15,908 bases of DNA, taken from contig DHOO01000046.1 in the NCBI GenBank assembly GCA_002409975.1, positions 1 through 15,908 of the forward strand. Reading direction: 5' to 3'. The stretch is from Firmicutes bacterium UBA5388. GTDB taxonomy: Bacteria > Bacillota > UBA4882 > UBA10575. The notes beneath the pieces are model-generated. The model was not told where the DNA came from and ran no database searches. It saw nothing but the letters and a program-made list of their open reading frames with translations. Below, one piece after another: positions 6,854 through 14,669 of this stretch. A program made the translations under genes and the position numbers. Each line of letters starts with the position of its first letter. The stretch's first letter is position 1.

Positions 6854-7768
6854 TTACTTCCTTCGTATTATCTTCTCCGCCGCTTCAACTAAGTCTTTAA
6901 CACTCATTCCGAATTCGTCAAGTAAGAGATCGGGAGCTCCCGATTCACCGAAGACATCCGGTAATCCAATACGCGCTACCGGTACCGGATATTCCTCAGC
7001 AACCACTTCACAGACCGCGCTCCCCAAACCGCCGTTGATATTGTGGTCTTCCGCAACTACCAATCCACCGGTTCTCCGGGCAACCTGTAAAATTGTCTCT
7101 TTATCCAGCGGGCGAATAGTATGCGCATCAACGACAGTAGCTTTAATACCCTTCTTCGCCAATAATTCTGCGGCCTGAAGAGTTCTGTGCAACATCACAC
7201 CGGTTGCGATCAGTCCGATATCACTGCCCTCTTGTAAAGTAATTGCTTTCCCGATTGAATAGGGAAGATCTTCTTGATAGATTACGGGAATGGCATTTCT
7301 GATTAATCTAATATAGACCGGTCCGGGGTATTCTGCCGCCGCTAGCGTGGCTTTTTTTGCGGAAACGGCATCGGCGGGGCTCAGAATGGTTATCCCCGGT
7401 ACTGAACGCATAATACCTACATCTTCGATTGCTTGATGGGTAGCGCCGTCCATACCGGTATGTAACCCAGCATGACTGGCGCCAATTTTTACATTAAGCT
7501 CTCCGTACGAGATAAAGGTTCTAATCTGTTCACAGGCCCGCATTGAAGCAAAGACTGCGTACGTAGAGGCAAAGACTACCCGTCCGGTTGTTGCTAAACC
7601 GGCGGCAATGCCAAACATATTCTGTTCCGCAATTCCAACATTAAAGGCCCGTTCCGGATAAGCCTGATGAAATTTTTTACTACTTACTGATTGGGCAATG
7701 TCGGCATCTATCACTGTTAATTTAGGATCTTTGCGCCCCAGTTCAAGCAGGGCTGTATTTAACTGCAT
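6854..7768 (-). CDS. Transketolase, C-terminal subunit (partner missing, 5' end probably cut)
   Basis: A 304-residue protein equal to the second half of transketolase, as found in two-gene enzymes that transfer two-carbon units in the pentose phosphate pathway with thiamine diphosphate. The pyrimidine-binding domain spans about 1-165, with GIAEQNM at 45-51 (Glu48 contacts the cofactor) and a THQ at 110-112. The C-terminal domain spans about 172-302. Such subunits normally follow an N-terminal subunit that supplies the pyrophosphate-binding domain; none is present here, so this protein cannot make an active enzyme alone. The start is unusual: homologues carry roughly ten more residues before the ALLELGRKDP segment. 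Here the in-frame upstream DNA hits TAG two codons before the ATG and belongs to a truncated kinase gene, which overlaps it by 26 bp. No good ribosome binding site is visible; translation could be coupled to the kinase frame. Confidence 0.88.
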   Translation of the reverse strand: MQLNTALLELGRKDPKLTVIDADIAQSVSSKKFHQAYPERAFNVGIAEQNMFGIAAGLATTGRVVFASTYAVFASMRACEQIRTFISYGELNVKIGASHAGLHTGMDGATHQAIEDVGIMRSVPGITILSPADAVSAKKATLAAAEYPGPVYIRLIRNAIPVIYQEDLPYSIGKAITLQEGSDIGLIATGVMLHRTLQAAELLAKKGIKATVVDAHTIRPLDKETILQVARRTGGLVVAEDHNINGGLGSAVCEVVAEEYPVPVARIGLPDVFGESGAPDLLLDEFGMSVKDLVEAAEKIIRRK

Positions 7769-9224
7769 TCTCTACCAACGGTTGAATTAAAAGTTTGGGG
7801 ATAATTAAATTCTTCACACTTTGGTCACAATTGATAAGTGTCTCCATTTTTTCTTTAAACCTTAGTTTCTGCAGCGTGCAATACTTCTCAATAAATTCAA
7901 ATTCATTTTCGACAGTGGATTGATAGTATTCCCCCGGGGTTAGGGTATAACGAAGCATATCTGTTAAATTCAAGATCGATTCTTCCAGCAGTTTTCTTTT
8001 TCCTAAACGGTTAAGACCCAAAAAGCCGTTTAAGGTATTATAGAGGAAATGGGGTTGAATCTGTGAGACCAGGGCTTGGTATTCAGCCTTTTTTTGGCTG
8101 ATTACCAGTTTGTAATCTCTAGTAATCAGCTCATTTAATTTTTCAATCATATTATTCAGGTTCTTCCCCAGAGTAGCGATTTCATTACTCCCTCTCGGCT
8201 TTAATCTTACCTCCAAATCACCCTCTTCCACCTTCTTCATCACTTGAGACATCTCTTTTATCGGTCGGATAATATAAAACAAAGTCAACATTTGAAAGAG
8301 AAAATAGGTTAGAAACAAGGTGATCATGGAAGCCATTATGCATACCACATAAACTAATCTGATTCGCTTCTTTATTTCTCGATCTGAGACCAGAACAGCA
8401 ATTTTCCAATCGGAAGAAATAACTTTCTTATATACCGCATTATAGTTACTGGTCTCCCCTTTAATAAAAGGGGAATTATTACTTACTTGCGCAAGAATAC
8501 CTGGCGAAACCGGTTTTGAGGAGAACAGAATATTATCCTCCGTATCCAGCAACAACGAAATAGAACCGGGACTAAACTGTAAATTACTAAACAGATCTGC
8601 GAAGATTTGAGTATCGGCATCAACCAGAACTACTCCTGGTGTTTGACTAATATAGGGATGTCGTATTAACCTGGCTAAAGAGAAAACACGAAGACTTGTG
8701 GAATAGTCAAAATAATCCGGACGGTGACTACCGATATAGACCACATTTCCATTTTCCTCAATTGTTTTTTTATACCATTCTTGGGCGCGGAAGTCATAAT
8801 CGTTTATCAAGTCAACGTTTTGATTACGGTTAAAGTAAAGCGCTGAGCCATTCTTATTGATTATTACGATGCTTAAAATCTCTTTTCTTAACATGTTGAT
8901 GTAAATAGGCAGTATTTCATTTATTATATAGTCGCTTGGTTTTTGTCCCTGTGCGGTATTATTCTCCTTAGCAATTAATGCCGCCATGATCTCTTTATCA
9001 AAGTAAGGAAAGGTAGCCAGTTTTTGCAGATCAGAAAGATAAACAAGGATATTATTGGCGATTGATTCGAGATTATTAGCGACTAACATATCCGTTTCTT
9101 TAACAATCTGCTGTTTGTAGTAAGAAGGTACAATATAAATAATGATCGTTACAGGTAAAATGGTGCTGATAATAAAAATTAGACTTAAAATAAAACGCAG
9201 GGAACTAAATTTTTTTCTACTCAT
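7743..9224 (-). CDS. YesM-type sensor histidine kinase, 3'-truncated
   Basis: A 493-residue membrane sensor kinase of the YesM/LytS-like class, which normally pairs with an AraC-type regulator. It has a transmembrane helix at about 10-33, an extracytoplasmic Cache-like region to about 288, a second helix at about 290-317, a HAMP domain at about 318-370, and the His_kinase segment with QPHFLYN (phospho-acceptor His393). The ATPase domain begins but ends just after the N-box PLVENAVKY. The DxGxG, F-box and G2 motifs and roughly 90-100 residues expected after the N-box are missing. It should not bind ATP and is probably non-functional. The stop arises inside the transketolase-subunit gene, so the truncation looks like a junction with unrelated DNA. 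Residue numbers count from a GTG at 9227; I prefer the ATG three bases later, 8 nt from AAGAGG. No partner regulator is in the window. Confidence 0.85.
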   Translation of the reverse strand: MSRKKFSSLRFILSLIFIISTILPVTIIIYIVPSYYKQQIVKETDMLVANNLESIANNILVYLSDLQKLATFPYFDKEIMAALIAKENNTAQGQKPSDYIINEILPIYINMLRKEILSIVIINKNGSALYFNRNQNVDLINDYDFRAQEWYKKTIEENGNVVYIGSHRPDYFDYSTSLRVFSLARLIRHPYISQTPGVVLVDADTQIFADLFSNLQFSPGSISLLLDTEDNILFSSKPVSPGILAQVSNNSPFIKGETSNYNAVYKKVISSDWKIAVLVSDREIKKRIRLVYVVCIMASMITLFLTYFLFQMLTLFYIIRPIKEMSQVMKKVEEGDLEVRLKPRGSNEIATLGKNLNNMIEKLNELITRDYKLVISQKKAEYQALVSQIQPHFLYNTLNGFLGLNRLGKRKLLEESILNLTDMLRYTLTPGEYYQSTVENEFEFIEKYCTLQKLRFKEKMETLINCDQSVKNLIIPKLLIQPLVENAVKYSPA

Positions 9225-9227
9225 CAC

Positions 9228-9624
9228 TTAAACCTCTTATTATTAGTCATATTAAAGAATTTCCTACTTCAATTATTTAACATTTGACCACAATATATTG
9301 ATCGTCCCACTGGGAATATCTGGGTTCAATAATTCCGTTAATTTTAATATAATCAGAGTGTAACATAAATCTATTTCGGAAAAAATTTTTGAAAGCCTCT
9401 TTTTGATAAATATTTCTCAACCACAATAAGAGACAATCAGTCTTGACAGTCTTCATAAAACTGGTAATTTTTGCGCCACGCTTGGGTTTGTTTTTATTGT
9501 AATCACTTTTAATATGATATGAGGCTGTTTTTTAACTAATTTGATAAAAAGTCAAGCACGTACCCACTATTTGTGTTAAGATATATAATAATAAATTTTT
9601 TACGGTAAGACGGAGGGATGGTTA
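9228..9624. promoter_or_regulatory. Divergent regulatory region of truncated kinase and aryl-CoA ligase
   Basis: No gene is seen. The part next to the kinase (9253-9336) is a minus-strand copy of the block found at 5467-5556. A further minus-strand TTGTGGTTGAG at about 9415-9427 resembles the core of that block. A perfect TATAAT lies at 9584-9589, 35 bp before the ligase start, but its -35 region is poor. The ligase ribosome binding site is GGAGGG a few bases before its ATG. Confidence 0.55.
9253..9336 (-). repeat. Upstream regulatory block, copy 2 (copy 1 at 5467-5556)
   Basis: Read on the minus strand, this segment aligns with plus-strand 5467-5556 over its whole length with two small gaps. 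It includes an identical core ATCAATATATTGTGGT and closely similar AGTGGG, TTAAA.AATTGAA and AAATTC blocks. Each copy points towards a signalling gene: this one to the truncated kinase starting at 9224, the other to the OmpR-type regulator at 5844. The perfect palindrome of copy 1 is degenerate here (GGAAT and ATTCC remain). Confidence 0.6.
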
Positions 9625-10899
9625 ATGTATTGGGAAGAAAACATTGAAACACTTGGGGTTGAAGAGTTAAAAAAACAACAATTGAAATTACTGAACCTAA
9701 CAATTACCCAGGCCAAAAAATCACCGTTCTACAAGAACTATGCGGTGGATAAAGTTGACTCGTTAACAGCATTCCAAGAACGGGTCCCCTTCACCCGGAA
9801 ACAAGATCTAAGAGATAATTTCCCTTACGGTTTTCTGGCCACTGATTTAAAGAATTCAATCAGACTTCATTCTTCTTCCGGAACAACCGGTAACCCAACG
9901 GTTGTTTTTCATACGAAAAAGGATATTGAAGAATGGACAAATCAGGTAGCGCGCTGTATGTATATGATCGGAATGCGCCCAGGTGATGTTTTTCAAAACA
10001 CCATGGGTTATGGGCTCTTTACCGGCGGATTAGGGTTTCACTACGGAGCGGAAGCGCTGGGAGCGCTAACAATCCCCATCGGTCCCGGCAATAGTAAACG
10101 TCAGATCTGGTTTATGCAAACCTTTGGTTCCAATGTAGTTCACATCCTCCCCAGTTACGCCCTACGACTATATTCCCATTTTGAGGAGGAAAAGATTGAT
10201 CCGAAAGGCTTAAAATTGAGAATCTTCATTATCGGCTCTGAACCTCATAGCGAGGAGATGCGCCAACAGATTGAACAGTTATATGGGGTAAAAGCCTACA
10301 ATTCTTACGGTTTATCAGAAGTTTGCGGTCCGGGTGTTGGTTTCGAATGCCAGCATCAATGTGGTATCCACATCTGGGAGGATTATTACCTGGTGGAAAT
10401 AATTGACCCGCAAACCGGAAAGGTCCTTCCCGATGGCGAAGAAGGAGAACTGGTGCTCACTACCTTAAAGAGAGAGGCGATGCCACTCCTGCGCTACAGG
10501 ACCGGTGACCTCACCCGGGCCACTTCGAGCAAGTGCGCCTGTGGCCGTTCTCACCTCCGGATTGACCGGATTAAAGGCCGGGCCGATGATATGCTAATCA
10601 TCAATGGAGTCAACCTCTTTCCTATTCAAATTGAAAAAACGATTATGGGCATTCCCGGTGTCGGGAAAAATTACTTGATTGAAATCAAAAAAGAAAATTA
10701 TATGGACAAATTATATGTTAAGGTTGAAGTAGATAAAGAGATCTTTGAAGGAACCTTAGCCGGACTTACTCAACTACAAAACAGAATTACCGAGGAATTG
10801 CGATCCGAGATTACTGTTAGCCCAGTAGTCCAACTTAGCGAACCTGGCAGTCTACCGGTGTGGGAGGGTAAAGCTAAAAGGGTTAACGACCTACGCTAA
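9625..10899 (+). CDS. paaK: Phenylacetate-CoA ligase-like acyl-adenylate enzyme
   Basis: A complete 424-residue AMP-forming aryl-CoA ligase of the PaaK family, which joins phenylacetate or related aryl acids to CoA using ATP, in the cytoplasm. Visible motifs are the phosphate-binding loop SSSGTTGNP at 83-91, YGLSEVCGPG at 228-237, YRTGDL at 291-296, the cysteines KCACGR at 303-308, the hinge segment RIKGRADDMLIINGVN at 315-330, and the C-terminal GKAKRVND, which carries the presumed catalytic lysine. Length is as expected. The ATG follows a GGAGGG ribosome binding site. A double-ACT-domain protein follows 103 bp downstream on the same strand; this pairing is frequent in anaerobes, often near indolepyruvate:ferredoxin oxidoreductase genes, where the ligase can run in either direction during aromatic amino acid metabolism. 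No oxidoreductase genes are present here. Exact aryl substrate is uncertain. Confidence 0.93.
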   Translation: MYWEENIETLGVEELKKQQLKLLNLTITQAKKSPFYKNYAVDKVDSLTAFQERVPFTRKQDLRDNFPYGFLATDLKNSIRLHSSSGTTGNPTVVFHTKKDIEEWTNQVARCMYMIGMRPGDVFQNTMGYGLFTGGLGFHYGAEALGALTIPIGPGNSKRQIWFMQTFGSNVVHILPSYALRLYSHFEEEKIDPKGLKLRIFIIGSEPHSEEMRQQIEQLYGVKAYNSYGLSEVCGPGVGFECQHQCGIHIWEDYYLVEIIDPQTGKVLPDGEEGELVLTTLKREAMPLLRYRTGDLTRATSSKCACGRSHLRIDRIKGRADDMLIINGVNLFPIQIEKTIMGIPGVGKNYLIEIKKENYMDKLYVKVEVDKEIFEGTLAGLTQLQNRITEELRSEITVSPVVQLSEPGSLPVWEGKAKRVNDLR

Positions 10900-11002
10900 A
10901 AGATACCCTTATTCTCACTCTAGCTTGACTTTTGTCTAAAGAGCGTAGAAGAGGAGATTATTAGATAGATATCTTAAGTAAGAATTTAGAGGGGGGATTA
11001 TT

Positions 11003-11431
11003 ATGGCTTATCACCTGTCAATCTTTGTGGAAAATAAACCGGGTAAATTAGAGAAAGTCACTAAAATTCTTGCTGAAAACAACTTTAATATTTATGGGAT
11101 TTATCTGGCCAGCGCTGGTGAGTTTGGAGTGGTTAAGATCCTTACAAGTAATTTAGAAGAAGCCTATCATCTCTTAAGGAAGGAAGGTTTTACTGTCTCT
11201 AAACGGAAGGTTACCATTGTCCTCTTACCGGATAAACCGGGAGAGATGCATAAACTCTTAACTATCCTTTCCTGTAACAATATTAATCTGGAAGACTGTT
11301 ATGGCTTTGTCCTTGAAGCTAAAGCACAGGCCGCCATCGTCTTAGAAGCGGAGAAATATCCTTTGCTAGAAGAGGTTTTGCAATCTAAAGGTTATCGGTT
11401 TTTCCCTGACGAAAAACTAGCCTCGCAATAA
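11003..11431 (+). CDS. Tandem ACT-domain protein
   Basis: A 142-residue protein made of two consecutive ACT domains (about 1-69 and 70-136), each opening with a strand followed by a P-G-x-(L/M) turn (NKPGKL at 11-16, DKPGEM near 77-82). No catalytic domain is attached. ACT pairs bind amino acids, so this is probably a stand-alone sensor or regulator acting on the neighbouring ligase or an unlinked enzyme. The ATG follows a strong GGGGGA ribosome binding site. It is co-directional with the aryl-CoA ligase, and the shared terminator at 11536 closes the unit. Family assignment is secure; ligand and target are inference (aromatic amino acids are the natural guess). Confidence 0.9.
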   Translation: MAYHLSIFVENKPGKLEKVTKILAENNFNIYGIYLASAGEFGVVKILTSNLEEAYHLLRKEGFTVSKRKVTIVLLPDKPGEMHKLLTILSCNNINLEDCYGFVLEAKAQAAIVLEAEKYPLLEEVLQSKGYRFFPDEKLASQ

Positions 11432-11535
11432 GAAGAGCTATCTTTTTGTGCCTCTTTACTTTAAACCACAACAGGTTTTACAAAACCCGGCAGGTGGAGA
11501 AGTAAATAAGCTGCATTTTTAGGGAATTAGACGCA

Positions 11536-11568
11536 AAAGCCCCCGAAGATTTTCGGGGGCTTTACTTA
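11536..11568 (+). terminator. Strong intrinsic terminator of the ligase/ACT unit
   Basis: A perfect 12-bp stem, AAAGCCCCCGAA with its complement, and a 4-nt loop at 11548-11551, followed by TTTACTT. It lies 104 bp after the ACT gene. The A/T ends of the stem mean it could also end minus-strand transcripts arriving from the frameshifted gene at 11588. Confidence 0.9.
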
Positions 11569-11587
11569 AATCAAACTTAGATAAAAG

Positions 11588-11853
11588 TTAAACACGATCT
11601 CCCAAAGTTTCCTGCATAAATTTTCTTCTCGCTATGATCCGCTGCCAGCTCTTGGGATACTTTGATTTTATCTCTTCTCGAAGCGAAGCATTAGCCAGAG
11701 CGATTCCATCCTCGATATGAACCCCGACATACTCCCCTCCCGGCATGGCAATAATATCACATTGAAATAAGGCTTATGGGAATGGGCTTCTACTCTTAAG
11801 AAATAGCGCTCTTGATCCAGAAGAAATAACAAAACAGCTAAAAATCTATACAT
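11588..11853 (-). pseudogene. Frameshifted small hypothetical gene
   Basis: A small gene 12 bp downstream of the protease stop, with its own AGAGGGA ribosome binding site and an ATG at 11853. The first frame reads about 30 residues (MYRFLAVLLFLLDQE...SHKPYF). A second frame then continues without a stop through QCDIIAMPGGEYVGV and LREEIKSKYPKSWQR to a TAA at 11590-11588. Restoring one base near 11763, in a short T run, joins the two into an 88-residue product with a hydrophobic start and a basic end. The 266-nt length is one base short of a multiple of three. I do not recognise the family. It may be a true pseudogene or a sequencing error. An intact short gene starting at the internal ATG (MPGGEY) is a less likely reading. 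Confidence 0.55.
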
Positions 11854-11865
11854 AGCTGTATCCCT

Positions 11866-13215
11866 CTACTTGGTCCATTGCTCAACCATCTCTAGACTCT
11901 TACGGAGCAACGGATCATCACTCACAAATTCTTCGGGAAGAAAATCGAGAAAAATATCCGGCTCGATTCCTTTCCCCTCAATTAGGTTACCGTCCATATC
12001 CATTGCTTGCCATTGGGGAACATGGAGAGTTAAGCCATTAGCCAAGGTATAAGGATTAGGATTACCCGAACTGCCGTACGATGTCTCCCCGATCAGAGTG
12101 ACCCCTACTGTTTTCATCATTAGTAGAAATGCTTCGTTACTGCTCATGACCTTTTCGCCGGTAAGGACAAATACTGCACCCTGATAAGCTGCACACTCTC
12201 TATTAGGTTGTAGTTCTCTGACATTTAAACTGGTAAATTCGTTGGTTTCAGGATCAAAAACCAGGGATTTGGCATAAGGAACTGCTTGATCCGTAAAACA
12301 ACCAGCTACTGCTTGGGCAATTAGTTCGTTTCCACCCGAATTAGGTCTTACATCAATGATAATAGCGCGTCGATCTCTAAATTCTTGAATCGCATCAACA
12401 GCCTTGGCAGCTTCATTCACCCAACCAGCTATAACAATGTATCCAATGTCACCCACATCACCACTAACCACGCAGTTCGACCATTGGGTAAGATTTTCCA
12501 TATACTGGAGTCCTGCCTGCAAGTTGTAGTTTGTCTTAGCGATGGGCAAAAAAGCTGGTACTGTTTGCTGACCTATCTGTAAGAGCAAATGAGGGTCCTG
12601 CGCAGCCGCTAATAAATTAAGGGTACGGGCTGCAAAGATAAAATCATCTGATGCATGCAGCAAGGCATCTTTCTCTGCTGCGATAATACTACCCCAAGCA
12701 AGACTAAGACGATCTTTGTAGGAGTAGTGTGTCGTCATTATTTCTTCTAACTGGGCAAACGATTGCAAGTTCCGATCTTGTTGTTCCTCACTAGGTCTTT
12801 TGTTTTGACCTTCCGAGACTGTTCTAAATGCTAGTAGAAACGGTGTAGCCGGCTCGCCTTCCCTATTTTGGAAACCATAATTATCCTGTGAGTTTACGTA
12901 TAACCAGTAGTCTGTGTTCGGCCTAAGACTAACTGGGAGAACACAAGTATTAGCATCTGTCCATCTAGGGTTTCCTGTCACCTCTGGAAAGTTGTTCCCT
13001 AAAGAAACATAGCTGTAACTGGTCGTACTCATTGGTTGATCAAAAGTTAAACTAATCTCCGTTAGTTCGAAATCAACATATCCATCCCCAGCCGCTGGAA
13101 TCGTGGCTACAACACGAGGCGATGAAGCGGACATCCCCAGCGATGCCAATACAACGAAAAACATTGTGAAAACCAATCCCAGCAATCCTCTTTGCGCCAA
13201 TCTGAACCCCTTCAC
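11866..13215 (-). CDS. Secreted S41-type (tail-specific protease-like) peptidase with N-terminal Ig-like domain
   Basis: A 449-residue exported protein. Residues 1-31 form a signal peptide (basic start, hydrophobic 11-27, small residues near MSA). Residues 34-132 look like a bacterial Ig-like domain of the SbsA/Big_5 type (FDQPMS, LRPNTDYWLYV). Residues 150-445 resemble an S41 peptidase: IIIDVRPNSGGN at 285-296, the presumed nucleophile in KVMSSNEAF at 355-363 (Ser358 or Ser359), GETSYGSSGNP at 376-386, and the closing GIEPDI at 416-421. No PDZ domain is visible, unlike classical CtpA. It begins with GTG after AAGGGGGA, and its start overlaps the TGA of the upstream broken gene, so translation was once coupled. 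It probably acts outside the membrane on envelope or spore substrates, which are unknown. Confidence 0.85.
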   Translation of the reverse strand: MKGFRLAQRGLLGLVFTMFFVVLASLGMSASSPRVVATIPAAGDGYVDFELTEISLTFDQPMSTTSYSYVSLGNNFPEVTGNPRWTDANTCVLPVSLRPNTDYWLYVNSQDNYGFQNREGEPATPFLLAFRTVSEGQNKRPSEEQQDRNLQSFAQLEEIMTTHYSYKDRLSLAWGSIIAAEKDALLHASDDFIFAARTLNLLAAAQDPHLLLQIGQQTVPAFLPIAKTNYNLQAGLQYMENLTQWSNCVVSGDVGDIGYIVIAGWVNEAAKAVDAIQEFRDRRAIIIDVRPNSGGNELIAQAVAGCFTDQAVPYAKSLVFDPETNEFTSLNVRELQPNRECAAYQGAVFVLTGEKVMSSNEAFLLMMKTVGVTLIGETSYGSSGNPNPYTLANGLTLHVPQWQAMDMDGNLIEGKGIEPDIFLDFLPEEFVSDDPLLRKSLEMVEQWTK

Positions 13216-13604
13216 AATAATAGTCCCCCTTCCATTGGTTTCCTAGAAAAACCAGATGCCTTGCCAAACGTGTCCATGTCTTCTGGTGAATGAGTTACTG
13301 CTCGAAAACCGTCTTTGCATATAATAACTCCATCTTTCGTTTTGTCCATATCAATTTCACGCAACATTCCCTTGTCTGCCTGTTCATTAAACCATGTAAG
13401 TCGGTGTTCTCAAAATTTTGCAATTTGGTTCATATGTAGGATCCCCAGCTTTAGAATCATAGACGATGTCCGGAGTAATACAATCTGAGCTGGTAAGTTG
13501 GACACGGCTATCACCAGTCTCACTCATGATATGAGCTATCCTTCTCCTTGGTATGCCATCACTAAGCCAATCGGCTCTTTTTGCTACAAATTGCAGTGTG
13601 TAAC
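13212..13604 (-). pseudogene. Frameshifted, 5'-truncated gene upstream of the protease
   Basis: Two overlapping open minus-strand frames together read like one protein. The upstream frame (about 13604 down to 13387) encodes residues such as FVAKRADWLSDGIPRRRIAH and ends at TAA. The other (13409 down to 13212) encodes LTWFNEQADKGMLREIDMD and then ICKDGFRAVTHSPEDMDTFG, ending at a TGA that overlaps the GTG start of the protease. Dropping one base between about 13387 and 13412 joins them. No start codon or ribosome binding site is seen at the upstream end, which abuts the stop of the CPBP gene, so the 5' part is missing. I do not recognise the family. Confidence 0.55.
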
Positions 13605-14461
13605 TATATATAATTTTTCAATGCTATCATTGCAATAGTTAAAACAGCATAAAACACTATGCCTTTATTTGTAAATATCTCTTTTAAGGTCTCTTTATCT
13701 ACAAGCCTATTTCTATTATCAATAACAATTTTATTCCTATCTTTTATAAGTAATATTAATCCAATTACCCCTAATAAAATCATCAACACTACATACACAA
13801 CCAAAAGCTCCATTGAAATACCTTGCAATGTTTGAAGAATAATATTACCAAACAAATTTGACAATGAATGCAGTATTATAGGAATTATTATCTTTCCTGT
13901 TTTAACGACTAAATAAGACCATATCAAGCCTAAAACCAGAGTATATACGATATGCGGCAGACCCATTGGGACTCCGTGAACTATGGCAAAACAAAAAGAG
14001 GATACTATAATGTAAAACCATTCCCCGTATTTCAACAGTTTATCTGCAAACAATTTTCTAAACACAAACTCCTCTACAACAGGGCAAAATATTAGCGATT
14101 CGAACAATGTATAAGGCGTTATTGCAATCAGAATGTCATTTGTTTCATTTCCTGTTACCTTTGAAACTATAATTGCTATAACAATTAATACCATAAAAGC
14201 AGTGAATTGTAGCAAAAAACATTTTAGAAATGTTTTTACTGATATTTTTTTTGCCTTCATTTTTGCGCTTGGTATTGTCTTTATGATAAACATAAATAAA
14301 AACAGGCCAACGCCATATAAAGAGACTAAACCAATCATACCCTTAAGTATTGGGGTAATTTTTGATGTATTTCGAATAAAAATCGAATACGTCCAATAAA
14401 CACCGAACATTACTGCAATCCCAAGTCCTACTTTTTCTAAACTTTCCTTCTTGCCTATCAC
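13604..14461 (-). CDS. CPBP-family intramembrane metalloprotease
   Basis: A 285-residue, highly hydrophobic protein with seven or more membrane segments. It carries the hallmarks of the CPBP (Abi/CaaX-type) glutamic intramembrane protease family: EEFVFR at 130-135, the second-motif histidine in FAIVHG (His162), and HSLSN at 198-202 (His198, Asn202). Family members process membrane proteins or prenylated peptides, and in bacteria are often tied to bacteriocin self-immunity. No bacteriocin gene is visible nearby. The GTG start follows AGGAAGGA. The gene is visibly richer in A and T, with many ATA and AAA codons, than its neighbours. It is flanked by a recombinase remnant upstream and a truncated pseudogene downstream, so it was probably brought in by transfer. 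Confidence 0.87.
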   Translation of the reverse strand: MIGKKESLEKVGLGIAVMFGVYWTYSIFIRNTSKITPILKGMIGLVSLYGVGLFLFMFIIKTIPSAKMKAKKISVKTFLKCFLLQFTAFMVLIVIAIIVSKVTGNETNDILIAITPYTLFESLIFCPVVEEFVFRKLFADKLLKYGEWFYIIVSSFCFAIVHGVPMGLPHIVYTLVLGLIWSYLVVKTGKIIIPIILHSLSNLFGNIILQTLQGISMELLVVYVVLMILLGVIGLILLIKDRNKIVIDNRNRLVDKETLKEIFTNKGIVFYAVLTIAMIALKNYI

Positions 14462-14499
14462 AATTGCACTTCCTTCCTATCGTCTCCCTCAACTTTATT

Positions 14500-14669
14500 C
14501 GAGGGAACACATTTTTAAGCAATGATTCCAGCCAGGGAAGATTCCTTAAAAACCACCTAGCATAGAAGCTAATCTTTTGTGGGCGCGAATCTGTCCGTGC
14601 ATAAATCCCAGTTACCTGAACTGATGTATGCCCTAGAATGTCACGAATATACACTAGATTAACACCTGA
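14500..14669 (-). pseudogene. Tyrosine recombinase C-terminal remnant
   Basis: A minus-strand frame reads SGVNLVYIRDILGHTSVQVT and then GIYARTDSRPQK. This matches the end of tyrosine recombinases: the LGH motif, then the Tyr nucleophile in IYAR. The rest of the catalytic domain (the first Arg, Lys and HxxR) is missing, and a stop lies directly upstream of the Ser. After about 14500 the frame loses resemblance and runs into the CPBP gene in another frame. This is a non-functional scar of an integrated element or insertion sequence. Confidence 0.7.

Noticed and set aside
10920..10960. TTGACT as a promoter -35 for the ACT gene
   Set aside because: No acceptable -10 hexamer at 16-18 bp spacing.
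11470..11490. TTGTGGTTTAA on the minus strand as another copy of the shared regulatory block
   Set aside because: Only the short core matches; the flanks do not align and it is not upstream of a gene in the right orientation.
14343..14654. Reading the 103-codon minus-strand frame as an intact gene
   Set aside because: Only its first third resembles a recombinase; the rest overlaps the CPBP gene and its ribosome binding site in another frame. Treated as a remnant.
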